This document shows, one piece after another, positions 63,669 to 64,000 of a DNA stretch of 64,000 nt. Every line of letters begins with the position of its first letter. Positions within the stretch are counted from its first letter, which is position 1. The notes under the pieces were generated by a model. That model did not search any database. It worked only from the letters and a program-made list of their open reading frames with translations, and was not told the origin of the DNA. The position numbers and the translations under genes were made by a program. Source of the DNA: Tissierella sp. Yu-01 (GTDB lineage: Bacteria > Bacillota > Clostridia > Tissierellales > Tissierellaceae); contig NZ_CP120677.1 in the NCBI RefSeq assembly GCF_029537395.1, positions 2,876,566-2,940,565 of the forward strand, read 5' to 3'.

Positions 63669-63859
63669 ATTTTTATTCCCCCCATATGTAAGATAATTCT
63701 TTCTTTGTCAAATATATTATACCCATTTATTAGTATATCATCTGATGTTGGATGATATAGTCTGCAAATTAGTTTAATTAAGGTAGTCCTTCTACAATAC
63801 TTTAAAACATCCTTCATCTTAAACTGATGGATAAGCTTAGTAGATTTAACAAAAAACAT
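63665..63859 (-). pseudogene. ABC exporter ATPase fragment
   Basis: The frame contains RRTTLIKLICRLYHPTSDDI then LINGYNIFD, the stretch that follows Walker A in ABC exporters (GKSTLIKLLCRLYDPTSGEI). The glycine loop before it is destroyed, and the remaining domain is missing. It runs directly into the ribosome site of the hydrolase gene. It is probably a relic. Confidence 0.6.
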
Positions 63860-63929
63860 ATGGTAATATAAAACATATATGATTTTGTTTTTATCAATCG
63901 ATTCATAAATTGGATATGAAGGGGGAAAA

Positions 63930-64000
63930 ATGATGAGAGAATATTCAGCTGAAGAAATATTAGATTATTTTGAAATTTTAGCGCCATATCTAAATGAAAT
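63930..64000 (+). CDS. Start of an unidentified gene (cut by window end)
   Basis: ATGATG after GGGGGA begins a frame MMREYSAEEILDYFEILAPY that runs off the window. The opening resembles soluble chemotaxis-receptor-like proteins of clostridia, but 23 residues are too few to decide. Confidence 0.4.
   Translation, partial: MMREYSAEEILDYFEILAPYLNE

Overview
This is a low-GC, AT-rich bacterial chromosome segment from an anaerobic, spore-forming member of the Clostridia, most likely near the Tissierellales or other amino-acid fermenters. That placement is inference. It rests on pyruvate:ferredoxin oxidoreductase, an [FeFe]-hydrogenase, tyrosine phenol-lyase, GatCAB, GerM- and SpoVB-type sporulation proteins, copper-amine-oxidase-type stalk domains, strong AGGAGG ribosome sites and frequent TTG/GTG starts. 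No rRNA, CRISPR array, intact IS element or prophage was seen.

Layout. 0-12 kb is core: the ligA 3' end, gatCAB, an AIR-synthase-like protein, a secreted amidase, gerM, rph and rdgB. 12-18 kb is a tyrosine catabolism locus: a GntR/FCD regulator, tyrosine phenol-lyase and a sodium-coupled NSS transporter, with a flavin reductase and DNA polymerase IV between them. The tpl and transporter promoters carry the same operator-like sequence at exactly the same distance from the -10 box. 18.6-19.2 kb is a tRNA-His/Lys/Leu cluster with a broken tRNA-Lys copy. 19.2-23.4 kb is a zinc-uptake operon (zur, a small membrane protein, znuACB, a lipoprotein) with a Fur-type box and a leader that can hide the znuA ribosome site. 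24.3-30 kb is an accessory patch, visibly richer in GC in places, with a shortened WYL-type regulator, GyrI-like and YoaP-like genes, acetyltransferases, and several gene fragments. 30-34 kb holds small membrane proteins and a CaaX-type M48 protease. 34-39.5 kb is a complete ABC importer of unknown substrate. 39.6-50 kb holds DUF3787, LysR/YeiH, NifJ, a glycosyltransferase, threonine aldolase, an L,D-transpeptidase and PerR. 50-64 kb is mixed: TraX, DUF3810, several enzymes, a SpoVB-like flippase, an [FeFe]-hydrogenase, a nitroreductase, and a cluster of alpha/beta hydrolase, condensation-type acyltransferase and zinc-ribbon membrane protein. Four genes in this last part each lack one T in a short T run.

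Possible joint working: tyrosine imported by the NSS carrier is split by Tpl to phenol, ammonia and pyruvate. NifJ oxidises pyruvate and reduces ferredoxin, which a hydrogenase can reoxidise. The most interesting items are the matched tpl/transporter operators, the znuA leader fold, two group-II-intron-like 5' fragments lying just after terminators, the unexplained acyltransferase cluster at 61-64 kb, and the run of single-T frameshifts.
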